Origin: Edaphobacter acidisoli
Lineage (GTDB): Bacteria; Acidobacteriota; Terriglobia; Terriglobales; Acidobacteriaceae
DNA length: 64,000 nucleotides
Direction of reading: 5' to 3'
Assembly: GCF_014642855.1 (NCBI RefSeq)
Contig: NZ_BMJB01000001.1
Coordinates: forward strand, 992,001-1,056,000
Below are positions 42,284 through 52,276 of this stretch, in pieces (positions within the stretch are counted from its first letter, which is position 1; each line of letters starts with the position of its first letter). The notes below the pieces were generated by a model. It had not been told where the DNA came from. It saw only the letters and a program-made list of their open reading frames with translations, and made no database searches. The position numbers and the translations under genes were made by a program.

Positions 42284-44389
42284 ATGGCTACTATACCTGT
42301 CGCTCATCACACAATTCACGAGCCCGAAGTTGGACACAGCGCCAGCGGTCATTCTGGCAGGCATAAGAAATCGCTCTGGGATAGAAAGATCGTACGCCAG
42401 GCGCTGCTTGACTCATTCCGCAAGCTAAACCCGCGAACGATGATGCGGAATCCAGTGATGTTCTGCGTGGAGATCGGAAGCATCATCACGACTGTGCTTC
42501 TCTTCCGCGACATTTCATCCCACCTTACAAGTTTTCGTTTTGATCTTCAGATCACGCTCTGGCTCTGGTTTACTGTGTTGTTTGCAAACTTCGCGGAGGC
42601 CATGGCAGAAGGCAGGGGCAAAGCCCAGGCCGACACACTACGCCGCGCCAAATCCGAAACACTCGCGCATCGCCTGCTTACTAATGAGAAGACAGAAGAT
42701 GTGCCAAGTTCACAGCTACGCGCAGGAGATATCGTCTTTGTATCTGCTGGAGAGTTGATACCAGGGGATGGCGATATTGTCGACGGTGTCGCGTCTGTTG
42801 ACGAATCAGCAATCACTGGCGAATCGGCTCCAGTCATCCGTGAATCTGGAGGCGATCGCTCCGCTGTCACAGGCGGAACAAGAGTTCTTTCCGACCATCT
42901 CAGAATTAAAATCACCTCGAACCCTGGCGAGACCTTTCTCGACAAAATGATTGCCCTGGTCGAAGGCGCGGAGCGACAGAAGACGCCGAACGAAATTGCA
43001 CTCAACATTTTGCTGGCTGGGCTGACGGTTATCTTCCTGCTTGCAGTGGCGACTTTGCAACCATTTGCCATCTACTCCTCAGCACCGCAAACAGTGTTTG
43101 TGCTGGTCTCTTTGCTTGTGTGCCTTATCCCTACAACGATTGGCGGCTTGCTTTCCGCAATTGGAATCGCAGGAATGGATCGTCTAGTTCAGCACAACGT
43201 GCTGGCCATGAGTGGACGTGCTGTGGAAGCTGCAGGCGATGTCGACACACTGCTGTTGGACAAGACCGGCACGATTACCTTCGGCAATCGTCAGGCAACT
43301 GAGTTCATTGCGGCTCCCGGCGTTACCGCGGGACAGCTTGCAGATGCTGCGCAGCTATCCTCTCTTCCTGATGAAACCCCTGAGGGGCGCTCCATTGTAG
43401 TGCTTGCAAAAGAGCGTTACGGCTTGCGCGGACGTGAACTGGAGGAGATGAATGTTGAGTTCGTTCCCTTCACCGCTACAACGCGCATGTCGGGTATCAA
43501 CGTTGGCGGAAGTGCAATCCGTAAGGGTGCTGCGGAAGCTGTCGCGGCATTTGTCGTGGAGCGCGGCGGCAAGGTCCCCAAAGAAGTCACTGAAGTAGTG
43601 GAAACCATAGCGCGTGCAGGCGGCACGCCGCTCGTAGTTGCCCGCGACAACCAAGTCCTTGGCGTAATTCAGCTCAAGGACATCGTCAAAGGAGGCATGC
43701 GGGAACGTTTCACGCAACTGCGAACCATGGGGATTCGCACCGTGATGATTACCGGCGACAACCCATTGACTGCCGCGGCTATCGCACGCGAAGCCGGCGT
43801 TGACGACTTTCTGGCTGAAGCAAAGCCAAAAGACAAGATGGACCTGATCAAGCGCGAACAGGCGCAGGGAAAACTTGTAGCCATGACTGGCGACGGCACC
43901 AACGACGCTCCTGCGTTGGCACAGGCCGATGTGGGCGTCGCGATGAACACGGGAACTCAGGCCGCTAAAGAGGCCGGAAACATGGTGGATCTGGACTCGA
44001 ATCCCACCAAGCTGATCGAGATTGTTGAAATAGGCAAGCAGTTGCTCATGACGCGTGGAGCATTGACGACCTTCTCCATCGCAAACGATGTGGCCAAGTA
44101 TTTTGCCATCATCCCAGCCATGTTCGCAGGCGTGTTTCCTGTGCTGAACAAGCTGAATATCATGCACCTGCGAACGCCTGAGTCTGCCATTCTGTCCGCT
44201 GTCATCTTCAATGCGCTCATCATCATTGCCCTGATTCCTCTTGCTCTACGCGGCGTGAACTATCGCGCGCTGCAGGCATCAGCCCTGTTGCAGCGAAACC
44301 TTCTGCTCTACGGAGTTGGAGGAATCATCATCCCATTCATCGGAATCAAGCTGATTGACATTCTCATCACCGCAATACACCTGGTTTAG
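42284..44389 (+). CDS. kdpB: Potassium-transporting P-type ATPase subunit B
   Basis: ATP-hydrolysing subunit, 701 residues. Phosphorylated Asp326 lies in [16 protein letters not shown]. The actuator motif is [14 protein letters not shown], the nucleotide region KGAAEAV, and the hinge [22 protein letters not shown]. The membrane part includes [15 protein letters not shown] (helix with the conserved Pro). Residues 1-30 are His-rich ([18 protein letters not shown]), an unusual leading segment. It lies within kdpFABC in the usual order. Confidence 0.97.
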   Translation: MATIPVAHHTIHEPEVGHSASGHSGRHKKSLWDRKIVRQALLDSFRKLNPRTMMRNPVMFCVEIGSIITTVLLFRDISSHLTSFRFDLQITLWLWFTVLFANFAEAMAEGRGKAQADTLRRAKSETLAHRLLTNEKTEDVPSSQLRAGDIVFVSAGELIPGDGDIVDGVASVDESAITGESAPVIRESGGDRSAVTGGTRVLSDHLRIKITSNPGETFLDKMIALVEGAERQKTPNEIALNILLAGLTVIFLLAVATLQPFAIYSSAPQTVFVLVSLLVCLIPTTIGGLLSAIGIAGMDRLVQHNVLAMSGRAVEAAGDVDTLLLDKTGTITFGNRQATEFIAAPGVTAGQLADAAQLSSLPDETPEGRSIVVLAKERYGLRGRELEEMNVEFVPFTATTRMSGINVGGSAIRKGAAEAVAAFVVERGGKVPKEVTEVVETIARAGGTPLVVARDNQVLGVIQLKDIVKGGMRERFTQLRTMGIRTVMITGDNPLTAAAIAREAGVDDFLAEAKPKDKMDLIKREQAQGKLVAMTGDGTNDAPALAQADVGVAMNTGTQAAKEAGNMVDLDSNPTKLIEIVEIGKQLLMTRGALTTFSIANDVAKYFAIIPAMFAGVFPVLNKLNIMHLRTPESAILSAVIFNALIIIALIPLALRGVNYRALQASALLQRNLLLYGVGGIIIPFIGIKLIDILITAIHLV

Positions 44390-44400
44390 GAGCGAGCGTC

Positions 44401-44982
44401 ATGCGCAGAAATATTTGGATTTCCCTTCTCTACACAGTCATCACTGCGGTCCTGCTGGGCATTGCTTACCCTCTTCTGATGACAGGCGTTGCACAGGTAC
44501 TCTTCCACAACAAGGCCAATGGGCAACTCATCAGGAAAAACGGCGTAATCATTGGCTCGCGTATCATCGGGCAGTCCTTCACAGGGCCTGGCTACTTTCA
44601 CGGTCGCCCTTCGGCGTCAGGTACCAATGGCTACGACGCATCCTCTTCGGGTGGGTCGAACTATGGCCCTACGAACCAAAAGTATATTGACCGTGTGAAG
44701 AGCGATGTTGCATCACTGGAAAAAGAAAATCCAGGCACACCAATCCCGGTAGATTTAGTGACCACTTCAGCTTCTGGCCTCGATCCGGACATCACTCCCG
44801 CTGCAGCCGAGTTTCAGGTTCCGCGAGTTGCTAAGGAACGAGGATTGCCTCTAGCAGAAGTACAGGATCTGGTGACAAAACACACAACGCCGAGGCAGTT
44901 TGGAGTTCTTGGAGAACCACGAGTCAATGTACTTGAACTGAATCTCGACCTGAATCGAGTTGCTCCACCTCCGACAAAGTAG
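44401..44982 (+). CDS. kdpC: Potassium-transporting ATPase subunit C
   Basis: A 193-residue subunit with one N-terminal membrane helix (NIWISLLYTVITAVLLGIAYPLLMT, written here in part) and a periplasmic domain. Family blocks are FTGPGYFHGRPSA, YDASSSGGSNYGPTN, VDLVTTSASGLDPDITPAAAEFQ and VNVLELN. It starts 11 bp after kdpB, preceded by GGAGCG. After it 239 bp contain no gene but an AGCGCCC-G-GGGCGCT palindrome (45097-45111), then tRNA-Asn on the other strand. Confidence 0.95.
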   Translation: MRRNIWISLLYTVITAVLLGIAYPLLMTGVAQVLFHNKANGQLIRKNGVIIGSRIIGQSFTGPGYFHGRPSASGTNGYDASSSGGSNYGPTNQKYIDRVKSDVASLEKENPGTPIPVDLVTTSASGLDPDITPAAAEFQVPRVAKERGLPLAEVQDLVTKHTTPRQFGVLGEPRVNVLELNLDLNRVAPPPTK

Positions 44983-45219
44983 AACTCTCGGGTTAAACAG
45001 GCATTCCTCTGCACAAGCGTAACTGCGAGTGCAGATTTTGCCTTGTTGGATTGCGGCCGGCACCTAAAAATGGATTCTCAAGCGAGACTTGGAATCAGCG
45101 CCCGGGGCGCTCTAGCGAATAGGCAAGATGATAAGAGTGCTGCAGACAATTCTGCCTAAAAAGATAGCTTTCGCTAAGTGTGGAGTTTGAGTTTTGAGGG
45201 GAGTTGTAAAGACTGATTC

Positions 45220-45297
<78 letters not shown>

Positions 45298-45332
45298 TGT
45301 ATGCGCAAGCCGCTTCGGCGCGCGTTAACAAC

Positions 45333-45362
45333 TTTATACCAAATCCTTGCATGGTAAAGCAA
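45333..45362 (-). promoter_or_regulatory. Promoter of tRNA-Asn
   Basis: On the minus strand TTGCTT (45362-45357), 18 bp, TATAAA (45338-45333), about 37 bp before the tRNA 5' end. Confidence 0.55.
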
Positions 45363-45414
45363 TGTACCGGAAGACTATGATTCGATGGTCTATCTTTTCT
45401 GAAGGAGTCCCGTC

Positions 45415-45993
45415 ATGCCCCGCATCTCCCGCCTGACACGCGAAGAAGTTTCTCCGTCCGCCATCACGATTTATGACCGCTATTTGCGAGAGCGCGGGAA
45501 CGTTCCGAACATGTTTCGCACCATGGCGCACCGGCCCGAGATCTTTGAAACCATCATCGCCCACATGGAAGCGGTGCTCAATACCGGAACCCTGCCCAAA
45601 GCGCTCAAGGAACTTGCCATCGTTCGCACCTCGCAGTTGAACCGGACTCCCTATTGCCTGGCCTCGCATACCAAAATCTGCCGTAGCCTGGGCTGGACCG
45701 ACCTGCAGCTGGAAGAACTCCGAAACGCTGCCAGCAGCAACGAGTTTACGGAGCGCGAAAAGGTGGCAATCCACCTGGCCGAGGTCATGACACTGGACGC
45801 GCACTCATACAGCGAGGCTGAGTTCAAACGCCTGCGCAGTCACTTCAGCGAAGGAGAGATCGTCGAATTGATGGCCGCCATCGGACTGTTCAACTACTTC
45901 AACCGCTTTAACGATCTGTTGGAGATGGACCCCACACCACCCGCATCGGCTGAAGAGCTGGCAAAGGCCGGGATCGCCCCAGCCGCGGTCTAA
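45415..45993 (+). CDS. Carboxymuconolactone decarboxylase/AhpD-like protein
   Basis: A 192-residue all-alpha protein of the CMD superfamily. The active-site pattern is E-(x)n-C-x3-H: LKELAIVRTSQLNRTPYCLASH, near residues 65-87. Proteins of this type reduce peroxides or decarboxylate lactones and use the Cys/His pair. The LAEVMTLDAHSYSEAEFKRL and LFNYFNRFNDLLEMDP stretches are typical of the YnjA/AhpD-like branch. GGAG precedes the ATG. The gene appears monocistronic; the upstream strand is the tRNA. Confidence 0.85.
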   Translation: MPRISRLTREEVSPSAITIYDRYLRERGNVPNMFRTMAHRPEIFETIIAHMEAVLNTGTLPKALKELAIVRTSQLNRTPYCLASHTKICRSLGWTDLQLEELRNAASSNEFTEREKVAIHLAEVMTLDAHSYSEAEFKRLRSHFSEGEIVELMAAIGLFNYFNRFNDLLEMDPTPPASAEELAKAGIAPAAV

Positions 45994-46011
45994 TCAAGAT
46001 TGAATGAAGGT

Positions 46012-46872
46012 CTAAGGATAGAGCAGCACAGCAATGCTATACGCCGTGAAAGATGTCCTGCGCTGATCAGAGCAAGCACCCACCAACGCCTGGTGGTACT
46101 TACCTGAGTTAAGCTGTGCCTTAAGCTCCACCGGCAGGTCCGACAGCGTCGATGCCGTATACCGCATGATGACCTGCGGCCTGCGCCAGCCAACATAGCC
46201 GCTGGGCATCGCGCAGGTAATCCGCGCCAGTGCCGAGGTATCTCCTACGGACAACCCTTTTTGGGCGATGACCTTTGCGATCGCGCCTTCCTGCTGATCC
46301 AGTGTCAGCGGAGCGACGGTGTTGGCAAAATCCTCAACCGCATAAAGTTCATCTCCGCGCTGGACGATCGAGATGCCTACCGCATTTACTTCCGGGTCGA
46401 GCAGGTTTGCGCGGTGCGCCGGAGAATTCATCCAAAGGTTTTGCAAAATCACCGAAGTCGGTGCTTCTCCAACATTTTCGGCGATCAGACTGAATCGAGC
46501 GCCTGCATCTGCTCCGCGGTCTTCAAGATCAGGCTCTCCTGCAAACTGATGTGAAATATCATCGCGCTCTGCCATTTGCTCTGCATGTTGAGCCGAAGCC
46601 TGCAGCAGCGACGCATCCAGGCGCAACGGAGTTAATCCTCGGGAGACACGCTCCTGATTGGCTGCGGCAAGCAAATACTGCTCAGCCACGGTGATGTCTG
46701 CCTCCATGTTTGGGACAGGCTCTGCGCCAGAAATATGCGCATCAACATTAATCAAATCAGTATTGAACTGAGCGAGCGAAAACGGCGTCGCAAGCAGCGC
46801 ACACGCCACAACGGCGCAGCCGAACCTTCCATGCTGCCACCACTTCACGCGTATGGATGAGGCGAATCGCAT
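46012..46872 (-). CDS. Secreted CAP (SCP/PR1) domain protein
   Basis: 286 residues with an N-terminal signal (WWQHGRFGCAVVACALLATPFSLA). The CAP domain spans about 65-175: LAAANQERVSRGLTPLRLDASL, SAQHAEQMAERDDISHQF (first His/Glu pair), AENVGEA and NLWMNSPAHRANLLDPEVNAVGI (second His/Glu area). The C-terminal 100 residues are unassigned, with two cysteines that may pair. Bacterial CAP proteins are secreted and of uncertain function. The upstream 119 bp (to 46991) holds the promoter of this gene. Confidence 0.85.
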   Translation of the reverse strand: MRFASSIRVKWWQHGRFGCAVVACALLATPFSLAQFNTDLINVDAHISGAEPVPNMEADITVAEQYLLAAANQERVSRGLTPLRLDASLLQASAQHAEQMAERDDISHQFAGEPDLEDRGADAGARFSLIAENVGEAPTSVILQNLWMNSPAHRANLLDPEVNAVGISIVQRGDELYAVEDFANTVAPLTLDQQEGAIAKVIAQKGLSVGDTSALARITCAMPSGYVGWRRPQVIMRYTASTLSDLPVELKAQLNSGKYHQALVGACSDQRRTSFTAYSIAVLLYP

Positions 46873-46991
46873 TCAGTGATTCTAGGTTTCGCCCCAGGGT
46901 TGAGTGGATACCACTTATGGGGGAGCACACTAGCGCCTTTGGCCTACCTATCGGCAAAGGCCAATCGAAAGATGAGGCTTTTGTGAAGTGG

Positions 46992-47957
46992 CTAGTCCGT
47001 GAGCTTATCTTTGACAGAGTCCCAGGTCAGGCGAATTCCCTGCTCCAAACCCGTCGTATGTCGCCAGCCCAGCTCGTGCAAACGGCTGACATCGAGCAGC
47101 TTGCGCGGTGTGCCATCCGGTTTGGAATGGTCAAAGACAAGCTCCCCGTCAAATCCCAGAACTCGCGCAACCGTCTCCGCCAGTTCACGGATCGTGACAT
47201 CTTCGCCCGTGCCGATATTAATGAGCGGCGGAGCATCATCTGTCAGTAAAGCTTCATAGCGCGCATCATCCAGGTTCAACAAAAAGACACAAGCCTGCGC
47301 CAGGTCTTCCGAATAGAGCAGTTCTCTTCGCGGTGTGCCCGTTCCCCAGACTGTCACGGTCTTCGCGCCCGCGCGAATCGCCTCTGCCGTCTTGCGCATG
47401 AGCGCAGGCAGCACATGCGAGGTGTTGAGGTCGAAGTTGTCGTTCGGCCCGTAAAGATTTGTTGGCATCGCAGCAAGATACTTCGTCCCATACTGCCGGT
47501 TGTAGCTCCAGCACATCTCGATACCCGCAATCTTGGCAAGCGCGTAAGGACGATTCGTCGGCTCAAGCAGCCCCGTCAGCAAAGCTGACTCAGAGATCGG
47601 TTGAGGCGCGAGCTTCGGATAGATACAACTCGACCCCAGAAACAAGAGCCGATCCACCTGATTCGCGCGGCAGGCTTCGATGATATTGCTCTGGAGCACC
47701 AGATTATCGCGGATAAAATCGGCCGGGTAGGTATTGTTAGCAAGAATGCCACCCACCTTCGCTGCGGCCATCACCACATACTCCGGCTTTTCTTCGGAAA
47801 AAAAACGGCTGACTGCGCCGCCATCGAGCAGGTCGAGTTTCTGGCGCGTCCGGGTCAGCAGATTGGAATAGCCCTGCCGCGTAAGTTCGCGCAAAATAGC
47901 CGAGCCTACAAGGCCGCGATGACCAGCAATAAAAATGCGGGAGTCACGTTTCATCAT
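46992..47957 (-). CDS. fcl: GDP-L-fucose synthase
   Basis: A 321-residue short-chain dehydrogenase/reductase that epimerises and reduces GDP-4-keto-6-deoxymannose to GDP-L-fucose. NADP-binding site IFIAGHRGLVGSAI at residues 8-21; catalytic Ser in LGSSCIYP and Tyr/Lys in NRPYALAKIAG. The AAAKVGGILANNTYPADFI block and LYGPNDNFDLNTSHVLPALM are diagnostic for the family. The preceding gene gmd ends 17 bp upstream and supplies the substrate, so the pair forms the complete GDP-fucose route. Two adjacent ATG codons (47957 and 47954) could start it; the ribosome site is weak. Confidence 0.95.
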   Translation of the reverse strand: MMKRDSRIFIAGHRGLVGSAILRELTRQGYSNLLTRTRQKLDLLDGGAVSRFFSEEKPEYVVMAAAKVGGILANNTYPADFIRDNLVLQSNIIEACRANQVDRLLFLGSSCIYPKLAPQPISESALLTGLLEPTNRPYALAKIAGIEMCWSYNRQYGTKYLAAMPTNLYGPNDNFDLNTSHVLPALMRKTAEAIRAGAKTVTVWGTGTPRRELLYSEDLAQACVFLLNLDDARYEALLTDDAPPLINIGTGEDVTIRELAETVARVLGFDGELVFDHSKPDGTPRKLLDVSRLHELGWRHTTGLEQGIRLTWDSVKDKLTD

Positions 47958-47974
47958 GTGTCTTATCGAATCTA

Positions 47975-49060
47975 CTAGCTCTCTCGAACGTTATAGGCGT
48001 CGAAGCCGTGAGCAAGTGCCAGGGCATCGCGCTGCGCAGCCTTGTAATCTGCATCAATCATCTCGCGGACCATCTCATCGAACGAGGTACGCGGCTTCCA
48101 GCCAAGCTCCCGCTCCGCTTTGCCCGGATCGCCCAGCAGCGTCTCGACCTCCGTGGGCCTGAAGTAGCGCGGGTCTACCGCAACCACCGTCTTTCCGTGC
48201 TTGTCCACGGCCTTTTCATCGACGCCGCTTCCCTGCCAGCGCAATTCCAGATCCAGCAGCTTCGCGCAACGATCGATAAACTCGCGCACCGAATGCTGCT
48301 CTCCGGTGGCGATGACATAGTCCTGCGGCTTGTCCTGCTGGAGCATCAGCCACTGCATCTCCACGTAATCACGCGCATGTCCCCAGTCACGCTTAGCCGA
48401 CAGGTTCCCCATGAAAAGCTGCTGCTGCAAACCTGCTTTGATGCGCGCCAGTCCACGCGTAATCTTCCGCGTGACAAAAGTCTCACCGCGCAACGGCGAT
48501 TCGTGGTTGAACAAAATACCGTTGCACGCATAAATCCCGTACGCCTCACGATAGTTCACGCATATCCAATAGGCGTAGAGCTTGGCGACAGCATAAGGGC
48601 TGCGCGGATAAAACGGCGTCGTCTCCCGCTGCGGAGTCTCTCGCACCAGCCCATAGAGTTCGCTCGTGCTCGCCTGGTAGAAGCGCGTCTTCTTCTCGAG
48701 CCCCAGAATGCGAATCGCTTCCAGCAGTCGCAACGGCCCCAGGGCGTCAGCGTCAGCGGTGTACTCCGGCTGCTCAAACGACACCTGCACGTGCGACTGC
48801 GCACCCAGGTTATAAATCTCGTCCGGCTGCACCTTCTGAACAATATGGATCAGCGATGACGAGTCGGTCAGATCGCCATAATGCAGAATGAAGTGCGGCG
48901 AAGGATTGTGCGGATCTTCATAAATATGATCGATGCGCGCTGTGTTGAAGAGTGAAGCACGGCGCTTGATGCCGTGCACTTCATAACCTTTGGCAAGGAG
49001 AAACTCGGCAAGATACGCGCCGTCCTGGCCGGTCACTCCTGTAATCAGGGCCTTCTTCAA
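47975..49060 (-). CDS. gmd: GDP-mannose 4,6-dehydratase, TTG start
   Basis: Converts GDP-D-mannose to GDP-4-keto-6-deoxy-D-mannose. The start is TTG 49060, 9 nt after AAGGAG (49075-49070); no ATG fits. NADP site [19 protein letters not shown]; the YxxxK pair in [15 protein letters not shown] with upstream Ser/Thr in QASTSELYG; substrate motifs [15 protein letters not shown] and [16 protein letters not shown]. 361 residues, normal. Together with fcl it makes GDP-fucose for surface polysaccharide or glycoprotein; glycosyltransferases are not in the window. Confidence 0.95.
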   Translation of the reverse strand: MKKALITGVTGQDGAYLAEFLLAKGYEVHGIKRRASLFNTARIDHIYEDPHNPSPHFILHYGDLTDSSSLIHIVQKVQPDEIYNLGAQSHVQVSFEQPEYTADADALGPLRLLEAIRILGLEKKTRFYQASTSELYGLVRETPQRETTPFYPRSPYAVAKLYAYWICVNYREAYGIYACNGILFNHESPLRGETFVTRKITRGLARIKAGLQQQLFMGNLSAKRDWGHARDYVEMQWLMLQQDKPQDYVIATGEQHSVREFIDRCAKLLDLELRWQGSGVDEKAVDKHGKTVVAVDPRYFRPTEVETLLGDPGKAERELGWKPRTSFDEMVREMIDADYKAAQRDALALAHGFDAYNVRES

Positions 49061-49237
49061 AGCCTGGTTCTCCTTCGTCTCTGTGCCAGTTTAATCGAGC
49101 GGCAATCTGAATCATACCCTGCGCACAGGTACCCCACGCCTGCCAGAAGCACCTCACAGGTAAGCAGCAAGATACCCACCTCTGTTGGCATCAGCGAAAA
49201 AGGACAGGAGCCCGCAGCAAAAGTCCCGGCGGCAAAC

Positions 49238-50038
49238 TTATATCTTTCGCAGCAACGCAATCAGCCTGCTGAAGCCTTCCTCGCGCGCCTTCTTATTCGC
49301 TTCGTTTGCATCAGGAGCCTCACCCGCACGCATGAAGCCATGCCCCGCCCCATCATAGATAACTGGCTCATAAACCTTGTGCGCCGCCTTCATGGCCTTC
49401 GTCGTATCCGGCACAGTCGCTGAAATACGCGCATCGTTGCCCGCATAGAACCCATAGACAGGAGCGGTAATCGCAGCCAGGTCCGACGGTGGAGGCCCAT
49501 AAAAAACAAACGCTGCCGAGAGATCGTGCCGATGAGTAGCAAAGGCAAACGACTTGCCGCCACCCCAACAGAACCCTGCAACAACAAGCTTGCCGTTAGC
49601 AGCCGGAATCGTCTTTGCGTAATCTGCAGCAGCATCGAGATCTGCATTCACCTCGTTCGGGTCAAGGCCTGAGACAGCCTGGACCCTCGCCTCCTGTGAA
49701 GGAAACGCACTGGAGCCACCGCCATTCGGCCCGTGCCCTGAGAGCAGGTCGGGTTCAACCACGATGAATCCCTCCGCCGCGACCTCATCGGCCATCTCCT
49801 TTGCCCAGTCAGTCTGGCCAAAGATCTCATGAATCATAATGACGACAGGCGTCTTCTGTTTGACCTCGGGATAAACCACAAACGCCTGCACGTTGCGCCC
49901 ATTGGCGTGCAATGTGACGTACTCATGGTGGCGAGGAGACGCATCCAGCCGCGACTTCGCCCAATCCTGTGCATGAACTGGCGCAGCAAATGGAACGAGC
50001 AGAGCAAGGGTAAGCAGCTTCAACAGGTGGCTTCGCAT
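49238..50038 (-). CDS. Secreted dienelactone hydrolase-family protein
   Basis: Start taken at ATG 50038 so that a signal peptide (MRSHLLKLLTLALLVPFAAP then VHAQ) comes first; the longer frame to 50107 would overlap larB. An alpha/beta hydrolase of 266 residues with Cys nucleophile in VVAGFCWGGGKS, Asp in YAGNDARIS and His in YDGAGHGFMRAG, plus the oxyanion segment MIHEIFGQTDW. This Cys-Asp-His triad is that of dienelactone hydrolases. The natural ester is unknown. It lies 3' of larB on the same strand, but linkage to nickel cofactor synthesis is not implied. Confidence 0.88.
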   Translation of the reverse strand: MRSHLLKLLTLALLVPFAAPVHAQDWAKSRLDASPRHHEYVTLHANGRNVQAFVVYPEVKQKTPVVIMIHEIFGQTDWAKEMADEVAAEGFIVVEPDLLSGHGPNGGGSSAFPSQEARVQAVSGLDPNEVNADLDAAADYAKTIPAANGKLVVAGFCWGGGKSFAFATHRHDLSAAFVFYGPPPSDLAAITAPVYGFYAGNDARISATVPDTTKAMKAAHKVYEPVIYDGAGHGFMRAGEAPDANEANKKAREEGFSRLIALLRKI

Positions 50039-50099
50039 GTGGGGAAGTCTAGTCCTGCGCCACGCCGATAACAAGATCATCGGCGACAAAACCAGGCAA

Positions 50100-50864
50100 T
50101 CACTCACGCTTACGATGCGCCATCCTGGCGATCATCGTAGCCGTGTAAGCCGCACCGAAGCCATTGTCGATATTCACGACCACTACATTCGGCGAGCACG
50201 AATTCAGCATTCCCAGCAGCGCAGCCGCCCCATCGAAGCTCGCGCCATAGCCCACCGACGTGGGGACTGCAATCACCGGCACGCCAACCAATCCACCGAC
50301 CACACTAGGCAGCGCACCCTCCATGCCCGCACAGACAATGACAACATCAGCGTCCGCAAGCTGCTCGCGCACAGCCAACAGCCTGTGCAGCCCGGCCACA
50401 CCCACGTCGTAGAGACGTGTAACCTGCGCATGGAAGAGCTCGGCCGTCACCGCAGCCTCTTCAGCCGCCGTCAGATCGCTGGTTCCAGCGCAGACAACTG
50501 CAACATGCCCCTCACGCGCCTTATCCGCAGATTGCTTCAACGTAACGGCGCGCGCCTGCGGATGATACACAGCCGCAGGCACCGCCGCCAGCACTGCCTC
50601 AGCTATCTCTTCGCTGGCTCGGGTGGCAAGCACATCTGTACCGGCAGCAGCCATGCGCGCAAATATCTCCGCCGTCTGCGCCGAAGATTTCCCCTGAGCG
50701 TAGATCACCTCAGGCAACCCTGTACGCAGCGCGCGATGATGATCGATGCGCGTATGCCCGATGTCCTCATACGGCAGCGTCGCCAGACGATCCGTCGCGT
50801 TCTGAGGACTTATCTCACCCGCCTGCACCTGCGCGAGAATCTCCAGCAGCGAAGCCTTCGTCAT
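50100..50864 (-). CDS. larB: Nickel-pincer cofactor biosynthesis protein LarB
   Basis: LarB carboxylates and hydrolyses nicotinic acid adenine dinucleotide, the first step towards the nickel-pincer nucleotide of lactate racemase. 254 residues with the AIR-carboxylase-like C-terminal half: VAVVCAGTSDLTAAEEAAVTAEL, VYDVGVAGLHRLL, CAGMEGALPSVVGGLVGVPVIAVPTSVGYG and LNSCSPNVVVVNIDNGFGAA. The N-terminal AQVQAGEISPQNA is also typical. It overlaps larC by 4 bp (ATGA), so they are coupled. larA and larE are not in the window. Confidence 0.93.
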   Translation of the reverse strand: MTKASLLEILAQVQAGEISPQNATDRLATLPYEDIGHTRIDHHRALRTGLPEVIYAQGKSSAQTAEIFARMAAAGTDVLATRASEEIAEAVLAAVPAAVYHPQARAVTLKQSADKAREGHVAVVCAGTSDLTAAEEAAVTAELFHAQVTRLYDVGVAGLHRLLAVREQLADADVVIVCAGMEGALPSVVGGLVGVPVIAVPTSVGYGASFDGAAALLGMLNSCSPNVVVVNIDNGFGAAYTATMIARMAHRKRE

Positions 50865-52075
50865 TTCGCCTGCCCGCCCGCATAGGCCGCCACTGCAGCC
50901 TGCATCACCTGCTTCACCGGAACACCATTTCGCTCAGCAGCAGCCCGACAATCCTCAAACTCCGGCGCGGCATTCAGCACCACTCCACCGCGCGAACCCA
51001 ACTTCATCCGCACCTCGCCATATGCCGTCGTAACGGTCAAATGCGCGCGGTCCAGGCACGACCGCCGTTCATGATGAATCCGCACTCCAAGCGTACTCGT
51101 CTCGCGCAGCAGCAGGTCTTCCAACGCGGCCACCTGCGCATCATCAGCAAGAATGGTAATCAGCGTCCCCAGCCGGTTCTTCTTCATATGGACCGCCGTG
51201 GACATCACATCCAGCGCTCCCAGCGCCAGCGCCTTCTCAGTAACATGCGCCAGCACCTGCGGACTGAGATCGTCAATCGCCGTCTCAAGTACAGCCACCG
51301 CACTGTGCGTCGCACCTGCGCTCTCACCAATCGAAAGCCGCAAAACATTCGGAAAATCCTTCGGGTTGCGCGTGCCGGCACCGTAGCCGATCTGCTGAAC
51401 GCGCATCGCCGGTTGCGACCCAAACGTCGGTGCAAGCATGCGAATCAGAGCCGCTCCCGTCGGCGTAACCAACTCGTTCTCGACATGCGCCGAATACGTA
51501 GGACAATCACGCAATAGGTCAGCCGTAGCTGGCGCCGGAACGGGAAACCGTCCATGAGCGCAGTCCACCATACCTCCACCAACGTTCAGCGGCGAGCAAA
51601 ACCACTGGTCAACCCTGAGGGCATGAATCCCAGCCACCGCCGCCACAATATCGGCAATCGCGTCCACCGCACCCACCTCATGAAAGTGGATCTTCTCAAC
51701 CGGAACATTGTGAATCTTCGCCTCGCTTGCCCCAAGCAACTCAAAGGCAAGTACAGCCTTTTCTTTGACCTCCTCCGGCAAGTTCGCGTCACGGATGATC
51801 TTCTTAATAGAACTCAAGTGCCGCCCATGATGGTGATGATGGCCGTGCTCGTCATGGTGATGAGCCGTCTCCGCTACCTCAGTTCCATCAAGAACATGAA
51901 CCTTGGTGGCCGAGATTCCACTCCGATCAGCCTTCTCAATCCTGAGCGAAGCCCCAATATTCAGCGCTCCAACAGCCTCATGGAGAACTTCCGGCGAAAC
52001 CCCGGCATCGACAAGCGCGCCCAGAAACATGTCGCCGCTGACACCGGCAAAGCAGTCAAGATAAGCAATCCGCAT
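50861..52075 (-). CDS. larC: Nickel-pincer cofactor biosynthesis protein LarC (single-frame)
   Basis: LarC inserts nickel into the pincer nucleotide. 404 residues: YLDCFAGVSGDMFLGALVDAG at the start, then a His-rich loop (residues about 71-85, HHHDEHGHHHHHGRH), IHFHEVGAVDAIADIV, VPAPATADLL and ETSTLGVRIHHERR. In Lactiplantibacillus larC is made by a programmed frameshift from two frames; here it is one uninterrupted frame. larB follows with a 4-bp overlap. The His-rich loop may store nickel. Confidence 0.93.
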   Translation of the reverse strand: MRIAYLDCFAGVSGDMFLGALVDAGVSPEVLHEAVGALNIGASLRIEKADRSGISATKVHVLDGTEVAETAHHHDEHGHHHHHGRHLSSIKKIIRDANLPEEVKEKAVLAFELLGASEAKIHNVPVEKIHFHEVGAVDAIADIVAAVAGIHALRVDQWFCSPLNVGGGMVDCAHGRFPVPAPATADLLRDCPTYSAHVENELVTPTGAALIRMLAPTFGSQPAMRVQQIGYGAGTRNPKDFPNVLRLSIGESAGATHSAVAVLETAIDDLSPQVLAHVTEKALALGALDVMSTAVHMKKNRLGTLITILADDAQVAALEDLLLRETSTLGVRIHHERRSCLDRAHLTVTTAYGEVRMKLGSRGGVVLNAAPEFEDCRAAAERNGVPVKQVMQAAVAAYAGGQAK

Positions 52076-52276
52076 GGCGACATTGTTTCACGCACAAAGA
52101 AAGTTGTTGCAAAGAAAAGAGAAAGGCGTATAGACTTCCCGCCGTTCCCCTCCCCATCGAAACACCGGCCCCCGTACCCAGGCCATTCGCTCGCAATGAA
52201 ATGGTCGTAGTGCGTTCTGCCGGCAACGTTCAACGATGTTTCCCAACCCGTTTATGCGCCTTGGAGGGCAAGCTTT

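Noticed and set aside
46873..46991. Possible small gene between the CAP protein gene and fcl
   Set aside because: No frame with a ribosome site; it is best explained as promoter region.
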